Shown here: positions 43,641 to 55,430 of the stretch, piece after piece | Position numbering within the stretch: position 1 is the stretch's first letter | Layout of the letters: each line of letters begins with the position of its first letter | Origin: Blastobasis lacticolella | Taxonomy: Eukaryota; Arthropoda; Insecta; Lepidoptera; Blastobasidae | Direction: 5' to 3' | Assembly: GCA_905147135.1 (NCBI GenBank) | Contig: LR990050.1 | Coordinates: forward strand, 16,676,001 to 16,740,000 | Length of the DNA: 64,000 nucleotides | Position numbers and translations under genes: made by a program | Notes under the pieces: generated by a model | Databases searched by the model: none | Told to the model about the DNA's origin: nothing | Seen by the model: the letters and a program-made list of their open reading frames with translations, nothing else

Positions 43641-44965
43641 TAAAACTCTATACGAAGTTTTAGAAAATCGGTCATGCATTTTCTATTCAAATATTTCGTA
43701 GCAATATTATCTACCATCTACTTTAAAGCATAAAATGAACATAATACATTAATCTTCGCCTAGAAAGTATTTATATTTTGCGCTTGAAAAAGGAGCTTTG
43801 GCAACGTTTTCAAGGCCCGAGATTAAATTTTGTTACTTACACCTTTTCCTTGGCACCTGGCTCCGCTAACTTGCCAAGTCAGGCATTCTCTTGAAAATGT
43901 GCTTTGTTAAAAATTTTCAAACATCTCATACTTTGAATATCGTTCTTGTGAACTTAGATTGCACAAAGATTTGATGCTCTAGAAGTTTGAACATGATAAC
44001 GTAAGGTAAGATAATAAAATGTTATTAAGGAGAGAATTATGTTGCTCTTATACAAGGAAAGAGGGAATTACCTTAGTGATACAGATGTCTCGTGAAATTT
44101 TGTAGAACGTAATAGATTAACGTGCGGGTGTCAAAATCGATAAAATTAATTACATATTTGGTTCTTTGGATTTCCCAGAACATATTCTCCTTCGTCCAGT
44201 GGTTGATATATATTTCATAATATTATAATGTCTTATAGTTACAAAATAATGGTATACTCTAAAGTAGGCGTCATGAAACCATGATTGATCAACTTTGAGA
44301 AATATTTCTGTTAATTCGTTGGCCAGCTCCATCAATGTCACATTTGACCTGATTTTCTTACCTATCTAACGTATTATCGATCAGAGAATATACAGATGAA
44401 TCACGCCCTGCATCGCAACTTAGTTTAAAAATTTCTCTCAGAATCGCTACTTCATTATTCATTCAATGCAAATGTGTGTTCACCGCCGTTAATTTTGAAG
44501 GAAGTTCCGCTATAAGAGTACCTACGTGGTTGGGGAAAAGTTTCAAATTTAATTAAAAGGGGTGCACGCTTTGTTAGTGTTTGCTTTTTAGTAATGAAAA
44601 TTTGAGTTGTTAATGGACGTTATGCAATGGCATTTTTAATCGTTTGTTTATTGGTGAATTCAGAGAACTCGTGTCAATACAGTATTTTTAGAAACTTTTG
44701 CATTGTTGTTTTAAAAATACATAAGTACATAGATATAAGTCTCGCTTTTAGGGGTAAGCAGGGACTTATTCAAGTAGGGAATTTATTAATCTGAATATGA
44801 TTGAAATAGTAAATTCGTTGAAGTTTAATGTGATGGGCATGAAATAAAAGAAAATCCTATAGCATCAAATAGGTAATACGTACTATTCTATTAATGATAT
44901 GGTAACCTTAATCCATTGATTATATAAGTATATGGATATGCTTGAACGAAATAACTCGCACCTTT

Positions 44966-45920
44966 AGTATATTAAATAAAATGGCGCAGTCTCTTGTGCC
45001 ACAAACTTTTTTGACCCGGTGACAGCGTCGCTGTTGTTGACATTGACATGACATTTCAAAATGGCAACACTTAGTTCCAGTTTTGGCCACCGGTTTGTGG
45101 CACTGAACTAGACGTCAGTCAGCAATCTCGCCAGATATAACATTGTAAAAGCGTATACATTTTTTGTAACGTAATACCTACAATATAAATTTTTAAGTTG
45201 TAATATAGTATTCATCAATTACAAATAAACCATATATACCAATAAAACCTTTAATATTTATCATTTTATCTCCCTTAAAATTATGCCACTTTTGTTGTTG
45301 TAGAATTCTTTGACGATTTAACACAGTTACAAAATGTTTTTATTGATATTTTGACAGCTTTGAAGCTACATTACATAGCGATATTATTGTTATTGAATAA
45401 TATGTATACTCATGTTATATATTTTTATCTTAAATTATGTCAGTTAAGCGAAAACAAAATCAATAGCATTATGCCGCCGCCGCGCCGGTGCAAAGTCACA
45501 TCGTGCGCATACATGTAAGACGGCATAATCAAAAACAAGCAAATGGTGTGCATTGAATTAGATTGAACTTACCAACAAATCATGGCTGGTTAATAATTTA
45601 GCAATAAACACTAAAATATTTATTGAATATGCTAAAAATATAAGTTGTACGAGTAATACATCATGATTTTTATACTTTACGGAACAAAGATACTTCATCC
45701 TTTTTCTTTGGTTACTGGTTATCGGAATTAGTGCATGTGTTTACTATGTAACTCGGTATTCTTAGTTTGTAAAGCAACGACCATTCGCACACGTGGCCAA
45801 AACGTCACTGAGACGACGTTGGAACTCCATTGCCGTTTTACCTCCAATGAAGTGGCGCTATTCCCTTTGGCCAATGAACCGGTCCATACGCTAGTATATA
45901 GAAGTCTTTGTCTTGATCAC
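44966..45920 (+). repeat. Rep-K copy B, uninterrupted
   Basis: Full-length counterpart of 13838-19410 without the copia insertion. It contains the mini-MITE at 44996-45103, GCAAAGTCACATCGTGCGCA near 45490, and ends near AATGAAGTGG..CAATGAACCGGTCC. It has no gene. Useful as the empty-site reference for the copia insertion. Confidence 0.75.
44996..45103 (+). mobile_element. Mini-MITE copy inside Rep-K
   Basis: GTGCCACAAAC...GTTTGTGGCAC ends, about 90% identical by eye to 13868-13975 and in the same position of Rep-K. It probably moved into Rep-K before Rep-K was duplicated. Confidence 0.65.
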
Positions 45921-46839
45921 TAAACATAAATTTTCATTTAAGTCATCTATAACTCTATTTTTCCTCAAACTTTCATGTGTACAATAAACTGAAAAATAAA
46001 TAAAATAAATAAAGGACCCGAATGAATGTAAACTAAACTCACCAGAACCAAGAGCTTAACTAACCAAATACAAATTTAAGTGAAGCAAGTTTTACACAAC
46101 AGTAACGCCAGAAACGACTCAGAAGTTCACGAAGATCCCTTTCATATGAAAAACGTTTTAGATCTGAAAGTTTTCACGAAATTTAAGGACGAGTACTAAA
46201 ATTTTGTTACGATTTCTAGGCGGCTCGAGGATTGGGGCCAAAACTTTATTTCTGGAACCGTATAAATTTGTACTGATAAAGTTTATCGCGGGTCTGGGAT
46301 AGTATTAGATTTGGCCAGAGATTGCTTGGGTGGCAATACAAAGGATCCAATTTGTGGTATTGTTGATCTAAGATGACAAATTGTTAGGGAATGTGAGAAA
46401 TGAAATTACAGACTTGTCTTGGGTTGCCTATAAATCATAATCGTTCGTGATTGTTGAACGCTACAGGAGTTCAAGTCTAATTAAGGGTTATATAGGTGTT
46501 GGTTTTATTCGGATCGGAATCGAAGGATTAATTATATTATATTTCGTGAAATCGTATACTGCGTTAAATCAACTACAAATGGAGTGTTTTTGTTTCATTC
46601 ATTTTCTCTATAACGCAATACGTGCACATTTTTCAAATGATGTCACATTTTTTTAACTCATACAATATTTTAATTAGTTTAAAAATTACCTTACTGTATC
46701 ATGTGTTTGTAACCCTAATGTTTTCTCGTGAACATGATACTCGTTTAAAATACGTGTCGTCAAGTCTTACACGTCGTTGTTAGTTACTATCGATTCAGAG
46801 AATGATCGCGAAATTTTTAACATTTATTACAATATTTAT

Positions 46840-47345
46840 TTATTTATTTTTATTTATTTATTTATTTCACAGTTTTACAGCATATAAATTATTATTCAAA
46901 AAGGTTACATTATAAAGTTGTAATGCCAATTACAAAACTGCAACTTATAATTTTGGTAATTAATATAGCCAGTACACCATTTAAAATACAAATAGAAAAT
47001 AAAAACTAAAACTAAATATAAACTTCTCTCTAAAATATAATATAAGATTCTCTCTCTGCATGGTTGTGTGTGTGTGCGTGTGTTTATGTGTGTGTTCGTG
47101 TGTTTGTTTAATGTATGAGTGTGTTATCCTTCACGTGACTGGAGGTACTGTATAACCCTTTTTGTAAATTGTGCTCGGCTAAGATGGAAGACATCAGCAC
47201 TGTCGGAGAGGCACTTCTCATACCCGTCTATAGCTCTATTGAGCGGAGAGGCCAGGGCGTAGCCGCTGCGCGCGCGGCGGTGGTCAAGTAGCCGAGGCCA
47301 GCGGCCACCGCGGCGCGCGCGCGGGTCTCCCGCGCACAGCAATAC
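46840..47345 (-). pseudogene. LINE C-terminal relic and 3' end, minus strand
   Basis: A 72-codon minus frame (47124-47342) contains RSGYALASPLNRAI, then FHLSRAQFTKRVIQYL. This is the C-terminal pattern of Jockey-like LINE proteins (SPLxRxxxxYN..., FxSxRxxFxxxV). Past its stop come a GT-rich microsatellite (47064-47106) and a TTTA-rich tail (46840-46870). The GC-rich upstream end (47238-47340) suggests fusion with other sequence or a shifted frame. Confidence 0.55.
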
Positions 47346-48177
47346 TCGGGATAACAGTTGCGTATAACAATATTAAGTAAAATATTTTCTTTCAAAAATT
47401 CTTCATACTCGTTTAAGCGTGGTCCACTATTCGATGGGTAATATTCGACGTTATGCTAGCGGCATTTTGGTAACATTTTTCCAACTGTGTTTTTTTACTA
47501 ATTCGGACCTGCTGAACACGAATTTTTATGTTTGTACTCCCGATTTTTAGACCGGAAGCTCAGAATTCGAGACACCGGATTTTTTTTTACTGAAACCTAT
47601 CGCGTGGTGTATTAAATAAAAGCACTATCGATTCTAAAAATAGAGACGATTCTAAAAATTAAACATCATTACGTTGTAGCCATTTATTTTAAATAAAAAC
47701 AAAAATTATTTTCAAAACGCCCTTTAGGTATTTTAAGTATTGTATTTACCATTTGTTCCCTAGGGAACCACTTTGAATATTGGGATAAATTACAGCCTAC
47801 GCCTATTATGGGCTAGACGCTACATTAGTGACAAATTTCATCAAAATCCGATTAGTAGTTTTTTGCGTGAAGCACCAAGAAACATCCTCATAATTCATAA
47901 ATTTAAAGGATTTTGAAAAATATTTTTATTTTTATTTAAACAAATAACTGAAATGGAATATTTTTATAATCATACCCAACAGGATAGGTTTCACCTAAAC
48001 AAAAGCCGCAAGAATGATTAAAATAGCAATTATTGAGAAAAGTGAACCAGTCCATTTTCCGCTTTAATATCATCATCACAGCCCATAACAGTCCACAGCA
48101 GGACTTTGGGCCTCTCCTATAATATTTCCAAAATATTTGATTAGAATACAAATTAGAAATTTCTATTTTTTTGACAG

Positions 48178-48347
48178 GCGACTAGAAAATATCACCCACA
48201 ACATTAAATTGGTGAATGGGCGGTATTCAACAGTAGCGTCCGTTACACTTCGCGACGCCGACCTGCCTACCCCAGCCGAATTTATCTGCACCCTGCGGAT
48301 ACCTCAAGCGAAGTACACTGTGAGAAAAGAAGCCATTTACTATCCAG
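48178..48347 (+). CDS. IgSF surface protein, second half of Ig domain 2
   Basis: 170-nt exon between acceptor TTTTTGACAG and donor GTAAGC. Entry phase 2 completes an Arg codon (AG|G) and exit is phase 1. It encodes RLENITHNIKLVNGRYSTVA, then LRDADLPTPAEFICTL and RIPQAKYTV, ending near EAIYYPG. The Cys in FICTL pairs with the Cys of the exon at 40999. NIT is another glycosylation sequon. The domain follows the first Ig domain directly, and the frame is consistent across all three junctions. Confidence 0.87.
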
Positions 48348-50866
48348 GTAAGCCATTCGAACATCATCATTTTTGTCATAATACAGTTGTTTGTCATTTA
48401 AGGAGTACTATAAAATTACAGCTAGTTTAGAAAATTATATTTATCTACACTCGTATCGTAATGTTCAAATTACATATTCGAAAACAGTCGCTTAAGGAGA
48501 CACTTTTTCACGCCAGTCCATAAAATTTTAAAAAATTTTTTTCGATACAGCATTTCCCATACTAATTTCATTACAGCTGTAACGTAAAATAACTTTTTAA
48601 TCATTATGCAACACTTATATTTTTTAAATTCTTGTCGGGCGCCCGCACACGGTCAAATGTAGGCTGAATACTTAGATGTCTTTAACAAATTCAAATTCAA
48701 AATTTAAATTTTCCTGTTTATATTCTGTGTAATTATTTTCCCGCTTAACAGAATTTTTTTTGTAATTGTTGTAATTTGTGTTTGTGAATGTTTGTCCTTA
48801 TTTTAAGTAAATAAATAGATAAATGTGAAAATAGTTAAGTGAATTTCCCGCCGCTTGATATCCTTGAAGCGTAGATACAACAGAACTGACTCGCAGCTTA
48901 CTTCTAGCAAAGTTGAGAAAATTATAGGTACGAAATTTTAACATAAAAATATGAGTGTAGATAAAGTAGTGTATGCAACTGCATATAATTAGGTATTAAA
49001 ACACTCGTGTCAAACTATTATCATACTCGGCTACGCCTCGTATGATAAACAGACACTCATATTTTAATACCCCCTTTTATATGACAGTTGCATAAACTAC
49101 TATTTTTATACTATTCAACGTACGAGTAGACAATAAATTTGATGGAAAGCGATACTATCGCCCTTAATATCCACGATTTATGTAGCAAAAATCTAGGTCA
49201 TGCGAGGACTAAGCCGATATGCCTAACACTTGTTATTAATAATAAACGACTAAATGAAATAATATTACATTATTTATATTTTTATATTTAGAATTTAAAG
49301 AAAATGTTGTTAGAATATCGATAGAATATGAAACATATTTTGTGCACAGAATAAGAATATTTATAAAAATGCTACTGAATTGTGTTTTACAATATTTTAA
49401 GGTATGTACGTAGTCAACTAAGGGCTTTTAAATTTATGATGAAGATGATAAAGAGAAATAGTAAACATCTTCATTCCGTTCTTTGATGGAAGCGTACTAT
49501 TTTATTCAGTAGTTATATATTTTTTCATCAATGAAAGATAAACAGATAATTTAAAAACGAGCTTAAGTAAGCAAAAATGAGTTATCTTATAATTGACTTC
49601 CAGTGCTAAAATGGAAGTGAAAGAAAATATCCCTTGGGACATTTCAGAGAAGAATTTCTCGAGCATAATGATAACTAAGCCTCTGAATATCATTTTCTAT
49701 TCCTTTTGTGAGTAGAAAAGAATTAAAGTCCGGTGCGAACACGATAAAACGTGACGCAGTAACAGAAAGCTGTTTATTTATTTAAAACAAGCAATTTAAC
49801 CTCTTTATAAGTCGGCGAACGTCATTAAAGCGGAGCAGTGGGAGTGAAAAGAATAAGGGATGAGATTTTTCTCCTAACGGGAGGCATGAAAATAACAATT
49901 CCGCAGAATAATTTGCGAGAGGGCCATTTAAGCTTTTTATCAGCAAAAAGTTTGTGTACACAGCTATCTAAACTGTAGGAAAGAGAGATGAAACATTTCC
50001 TGCAGGCAGTCCTCGTGAATAATTTTATGCTTCGTTAACTCCATTGTGGGAGAAAAAACGCGTTTAATAGAATATTGGGTGGGGAAACAGCGAAAACATT
50101 TTCTTTTAGGCTTTTTACATTAGCAATTTTCAGTACTTGTGCTGCTGAATTTGACTATCCAATATTAAAATCCAGCATGGAATGAAATGCAAAAGCATGT
50201 CTGTGTAATAGTTAGAGTGTACTTCAAAACTGACGATTAGCTCCATAGTATCATAATAAAAAAACCAACAGCTTTCTCAAGCTGATTGGAAATAATTTCT
50301 ACTTCAAAAGCCATTTTCATTATTGTCGGACATTGAAAGATGGATTATTATTATGATAGATGGAGTTTTTCTGTTATAGCAGATGACGTCTCCAGGGAAC
50401 CGGGATAATTTCCTTTTGACAAACTATTCAATCTCAATTGGGTTATTGGATCGACAAATAAGACACAATACAATATACGAGAAGGTATTTAGTGAAAGAA
50501 CGACACAATTTGGACCAACATTGTATTTTTACTATTGTGTTCTCTTTTATGCAGCACAATTTCGTACGAACATATTTGCAATCCTGCCAGATATTATTTT
50601 CCAGTTCCAAGTCGTAGATATCTACAACTTTAAAGACAGAATCAGAGGAAAATAGGGCATGCAAATATAGTATTTTCTGATATTTGTGATGTTAAATATA
50701 CTCTGTATCTTACTGGTGATAATGAAGCGCATATAAATTCATGCAAAGCATCTTTATGTTAAACAGTTCTTGGAATAAATCTGAAGCTACTGGCACCGGG
50801 TTCTTTTTATAAAGAAAAGTGCTTTTGGTTTCTTGAATAGAAATAATATGGATGTGCATTTCACAG
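48348..50866. other. Intron 3 of the Ig gene
   Basis: Non-coding. A nearly perfect palindromic element lies at 48964-49101. 49720-50110 is not repeated in the window and less AT-rich, so it could be regulatory. The 90- and 73-codon frames around 50383-50664 overlap on opposite strands and are not supported. Confidence 0.65.
48964..49101. repeat. Palindromic MITE-like foldback (138 bp)
   Basis: Left arm AAGTAGTGTATGCAACTG, GGTATTAAAA and ATCATACTCGG; right arm CTCGTATGAT, TTTTAATACC and CAGTTGCATAAACTACT. The small centre is CTACGCC. The complementary arms extend nearly to the middle, as in foldback MITEs. No coding frame. Confidence 0.7.
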
Positions 50867-50938
50867 GTCCAATAAGTACTACTCCTGAGATGCCAACGGC
50901 AGCTGATATGCAGCTAGCTGCAGCAGTGGGATCAGAAG
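50867..50938 (+). CDS. IgSF surface protein, linker exon
   Basis: 72-nt exon (24 codons, phase 1 to phase 1) after acceptor TTTCACAG and before donor GTACGA. It encodes GPISTTPEMPTAADMQLA and AAVGSEG, a Pro/Thr/Ala-rich stalk without Cys. It links the Ig domains to the anchor exon. Confidence 0.82.
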
Positions 50939-51613
50939 GTACGACGTTAATCAATTAATAAAACTTATAAAGTATCACTAGACTAACTTGAAACTGACTT
51001 CAGCCTCCAGCATGATAACAACATTGTTTACTGAAAATTAAGTCGCTCCAAAATTGATTCTAGCTACGTATTTCATTAAAGCTATTATTGTAACAGATAC
51101 TTGTTTTAAGTTGTACCTAATTGCTTTAAAGTTCTAGAATAACAGCTATGTTTACTCGAATCTGTTAAAAATTACAGCGTAATGCATACATTTGTTACTG
51201 AAACATATTACAGTATGAAACTATTCCACTATTACGCATTACATTATGATTACATTTTATTCTTTAAAATTATTTCTTGACACATTATTTGTTAAGTACA
51301 ATGCTTCGATATCGTAAATATTATTGACATCATACAATGTATCGTGGACAGTTGTACAGTGTATCGATTTAAGTTATTTAAATTTTATTACAGACACTAG
51401 AATAGAGAAGAGAGATTAATAAAAGGCATATTTTGTTTCAATTCTAGTTTCATGTAACATAACCAAAGTAAATATTATTGATGAATCCATTATAATAGAG
51501 CTTTTAACGAGAAATGAAATTGTTTTTAGTAAAGTTACAATACCGGAACATTATTACAATAATATGGTACCTGACTTCATTACCTCTTTTACAACTATTT
51601 TTTGTTGTTTTAG
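50939..51613. other. Intron 4 of the Ig gene
   Basis: 675-bp AT-rich intron with canonical GT..AG ends; no repeat or exon recognised. Confidence 0.75.
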
Positions 51614-51681
51614 GAGCGGGACTCTATACTGCAATGTCGACGGTCGTAGTACCGCTATTGGCTCAATTTCTTGTGTTATAA
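51614..51681 (+). CDS. IgSF surface protein, C-terminal GPI-signal exon
   Basis: Final coding exon after acceptor TTGTTTTAG. It completes a Gly codon and reads AGLYTAMSTVVVPLLAQFLVL, here cited as AGLYTAMST then VVVPLLAQ then FLVL, followed by TAA at 51679-51681. Small residues around SEGAG, a short spacer and a hydrophobic tail with no charged residue after it are the classical GPI-attachment signal. A single-pass membrane anchor is less likely because no cytoplasmic tail follows. It fits a surface-attached two-Ig protein. Confidence 0.83.
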
Positions 51682-53260
51682 GAAACTTTGATGGATATAA
51701 GGTGAGACTATTTTAAGGTGGTATTTTATTAAATGCATTTTTTAAATTTAAGTACTTTGTAATGACCGACATGACCGATTTACGATAAATGCTCGTATAG
51801 GTTTTATCTAAATTTAACCGTTTTTATTTTTCATACAAATATACCCTAGTCATAGTATTATGCACAGTTTTTAATGTCACTATTTTGTATTTCTACAGGT
51901 ATGTGCGAAATAATTAACATCGACCCGGAGCGTTGCAGTGAACTATAGTTGATCGAGACGTCTAGTCATAATATCCAAAGTTTATCTAAACTAATCACTA
52001 AATTGTAAAGAAAATATTAAGGCGTACCTCAAGAACCCATCCTAGGCACACTTTATAAATTGTCTACATAGCTTTTGTGTACCAACAATTTCATTATTAC
52101 GTGTTAAATGCTATAACATTATCGTAGTCATTTCAATGTACAGCTCTATGGTATGATTATAAATTCGAATATTTCAAAGTATTTTTCGTCAACATAAAAG
52201 AGGCATAATAGTTGAATGTGTAAATACAAAAAGTTTCTTGAAAAGAAAATGTACAGTTAACAGGTATTATGTACCTAGTTAGTGTATGATTGCGGGCCTA
52301 AACGGGTTTAATATTTGTACCTAGACACAACAATATCCATCGAATGTTAAGTATGAATGAATTAATACTGCACGTTGTAATCGAATGATTGTCTGTAACC
52401 CGCATGACTGTTTTTCTAGCTTAACTTAAGACATTGACATTGTTATTAATCGTTACCTAATTTTATTATTTTAAATTGACCGAATAACCAATTTCTGATT
52501 TTTTGTTTCCAGTACCTAACTAAGTAACACACTTTATTCGTCAATTTAGATAATTTACTGAAGTAGTACTTCTAATTTAATAGAAATGTTCTATTAAAAA
52601 TATTCCTTTCTGACGTCAGTTATCATAATGAATGTGAAAATACTTGTCGTAGCTTAAAAGTTTGTGAATACCAAAGCTTTATTTCCATGAAAATTTATAA
52701 ACGACAAATATACGTAACTATAATCTGTACAAAGTTTTCTAAATTGTTTAGTCAATGCGGATTTCATCGAGGGTAGATTCCCTTCTCAAACAGGGTACCG
52801 AATTTGTTCGTTTTAATTTCAATTTATGTCGCGGATATAAATTTTGGACAATATTATTAATGTAAATTTTAAAGAAATGTTTTTGCCCTTATTCGTAAAT
52901 TAGGTGGTTTAAACTATATCTTATGCAATGGTATTTTAAGTATGTGCAGTTCTTAAAAAGCGTTTCTTATAGTATCTACCTGGCATCGAAATGAAATTTG
53001 GGTAAACTACTGTGTTTTCTTTATTTGAATGTCGATGAACTGGATAATGAAATATGTTTAAAGGAAGATTATCTTCAAAATTTGTTAATGAATAAGGGCC
53101 ACTGTAAATATTTGTAAGCGATTTGTATGTCGTAAGCCATAAGTTATGGTAAGTAATTGTTTGTGTAAGAAAGTAAAACATTCGCTGTGCATATTGCCGT
53201 TTATGGATAAGATCCAAGTCAAGACTTTTATTGTGAGATTTCTTAAAATAATAAAAAGGA
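51682..53260 (+). other. 3' UTR of the Ig gene (with a small intron)
   Basis: Twenty bases after the stop, an AAG|GTGAGA donor (intron from 51702) pairs with a TTTCTACAG acceptor ending at 51898. A 197-bp 3' UTR intron is therefore likely. The last exon would run from 51899 to about 53270, where AATAAA (53250-53255) is followed by a GT-rich stretch (CGTTGTGTATATGTTTG). No transcript evidence is available. Confidence 0.55.
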
Positions 53261-53344
53261 TCGTTGTGTATATGTTTGTTTAATTGTTCCTATTCCTTTT
53301 AAGACTTTTGTGGTTATTCACTAAACTTTCACTACACATATTAT

Positions 53345-53412
53345 CGGGTGGTCACAAAGTGGTCTCTGCTTGCCCCTATGGGTAAAGGCAGGACATTATG
53401 TATGTATGTACG
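53345..53412 (+). repeat. TATG-tailed dispersed repeat (family H)
   Basis: GGTGGTCACAAAGTGGTCTC, GCCCCTATGGGTAAAGGCAG, then ATTATGTATGTATGTACG. Plus-strand, truncated relative of 43478-43640. Confidence 0.5.
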
Positions 53413-53489
53413 TAAGTATTCTCTTTTATCAGTTTTAATTTAGATCGTTCACTGTAGAACTTAGAAGTATGCTTCATATTAGAGTTAGG

Positions 53490-53575
53490 CAACTCATTGT
53501 GATGCCCCTGATGTTGCTGATGTCCATAGACGACGGTGACCACTTTTTATCAGAAAGTTCGATTGCCTATCATAT
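53490..53575 (-). repeat. Rep-E fragment
   Basis: GCAACTCATTGTGATGCCCC, TGTTGCTGATGTCCATAG and GGTGACCACTTTTTATCAG match 2093-2192 in the same orientation. Confidence 0.55.
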
Positions 53576-54736
53576 ATCATAAAATCGAATTGTTATATTC
53601 GTGGCGTACCTACATAAAATCACATAATTTGGGATCATATTGTTAGTAGTAGTAGTATTTCACTGGAGAAATAGCAAATTCAGATGTCTTGTCATTATTC
53701 AAACTAAACTAACGTATCTTATAACTTCACTAATACTGGTTACCTAATCCTTTAAATCCGAAAGCTACAAAGCAGGCTGAATTCTAGGGGAGACTTTGTA
53801 CTTTGTAAAGCCATAATAACGAAAGCCATCATCGTATGCCTCCATAACAACAGACCTCGTTACCGTTTGTATATCTTTTGTGAAATTTGAACCGTAGGCG
53901 TAAGCGGGTTAACATGATGAAAAATCCAGCATCAAACGGGCTGTTTTTTTCTCATTGTCATTTTCAATTCCCTTTGCTTTAGTCATACCTGTGTGTAATT
54001 ACCTTCTTTGTTTGATTATTCATTAAACATTATGGGTTTACGTGTTTCCTTGTTAGCTTTGTGTTTCGTATTTCCTCTGTTATGACTTTCATATTTGGTA
54101 TTAGAAAAAAAAAAAGAATAAAAAGTATTTGTTACACGTAAGAAGTATTTATTTAATAGAATTGGTTGCTGGCATAAACGCATCCTTTTAAGTTTCAATT
54201 AGGCCTACCTAATGAATGGCCTAAATATGTTAAACTTCGGAAAATAAAAATTGAATAAAATTACTCCAAAATACAAAATGTTGTAGGAAGTTCTTCGAAG
54301 CTACCTCATTTACATTGTTCATAATTTCTGAACCGTTATTTTATGCCCAAGTAAATAATATTGGTTTATGTCGCGATATTATATTGGTTTTCATCAGTAC
54401 CTACTCGTTGTTTAATTACTGTAGTTATTTTAAAACTGATTGATTCAAATCTGAATTTAAAAAAGATAAATGTTTAAATGGATATGTTACAGTGTTGTTT
54501 CTAACATCATTTCACGTTTCCCACAAAATAATAATACATGCTAGTGTTTTCGTTGAATAATAAGGAAATTTGCTAACCACATAAGAGGCACATAGCTCGC
54601 GGAACTGATAGCCACTAAGACTGTAAAGTATGGTTAAGTTTAGAGTAGTTGCTATGTACCGGAAGACACTGAATAAAGTGGACCGACATACTGTTAAAGG
54701 TTTCATGTAGCAGCAGCTGGATACGGGTAGCACAAT
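53576..54736. other. Non-coding stretch
   Basis: AT-rich, no gene. A short run of about ten A at 54100-54115 and scattered short frames without domains. Confidence 0.4.
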
Positions 54737-55430
54737 GGTCTTTGAGGAGGCCTATGCCCAGCAGTGGACATCTTTTTTGTAAAGCAAGACAAACAGTGGT
54801 CATTCAAACAATACTAAAAATATACCCAGCAAATACATTTTTATCACTTCAGCCTAAGCTTAGTTGCAGAACAATTCTCATAAATCTCGATATGAGATGA
54901 AAATAGTAAGTCTTAAGCCGTATACATTCTGCATCAAAATCGGGAACCGAACAGACAAGCGAGCCACTTAATGTACCTAGAGTAGTCACCGCTGTCTATG
55001 GACATTAGTAACACCAGGTCTATCACCAATGCATTGCCTACCTCTAAAACCGCGGGACGTGTTACTCTGGCAGCAAATGGCAAAGGCTTCGTCACTGCCA
55101 AAGGTTCCGGCAAATGCTAGGATCTTCTACTGCCCCAGTTTCCCCACCCCGTTACCATGGAGTATTCGACACATTACCCATTGGTAGGAACAGAATACCT
55201 ACAATGCTGCGAGTAACGACGCAGCTGACGAAATGGCTAGACAACGAACCGACACCAATACCTGTGGGAATTATTACAGTGCCACTAGCGTGGACCCTTC
55301 ACACTTTACGGGAGAAAACCAAGTTAAAACATAATCAAACACGGTCTTTACAGGAGGCCTGCAGAAAATCAAGGGAGACCCTTAACAGAATACTCTCTCC
55401 CAGTCCTACAAACTTGTGAAACTTACAAAA
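54737..55430 (+). repeat. LINE 3'-tail (T) then long Rep-E copy
   Basis: 54737-54775 carries TTTGAGGAGGCCTATGCCCA and GCAGTGGACATC (family T). 54950-55210 matches Rep-E (GGACATTAGTAACACC, CAATGCATTGCCTACCTCT, TTACTCTGGCAGCAAA) with its longer extension. The 101-codon frame 55114-55419 starts inside this repeat and has no domain, so I do not call it a gene. Confidence 0.5.

Larger units (their letters stand above)
41117..48177. other. Intron 2 of the Ig gene (7.1 kb)
   Basis: Carries Rep-G (42690-42802), a TATG-tailed repeat (43478-43640), Rep-K copy B (44966-45920), a LINE relic on the minus strand (about 46840-47345), a decayed repeat at 47800-47890 and a Rep-F piece (48068-48118). A minus-strand 68-codon frame (41434-41640) is followed, in its direction, by AATAAA near 41310. 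It has no recognised domain. No other exon supported. Confidence 0.7.

Noticed and set aside
50383..50664. Opposite-strand 90- and 73-codon frames in intron 3
   Set aside because: They overlap on opposite strands, are AT-rich and lack domains; no splice sites link them to the Ig gene.
52936..53217. 93-codon minus-strand frame
   Set aside because: It lies in the 3' UTR region of the Ig gene, is AT-rich and has no domain.
55114..55419. 101-codon plus-strand frame
   Set aside because: It starts inside a Rep-E copy (54950-55210) and has no recognisable domain, promoter or splice signals.
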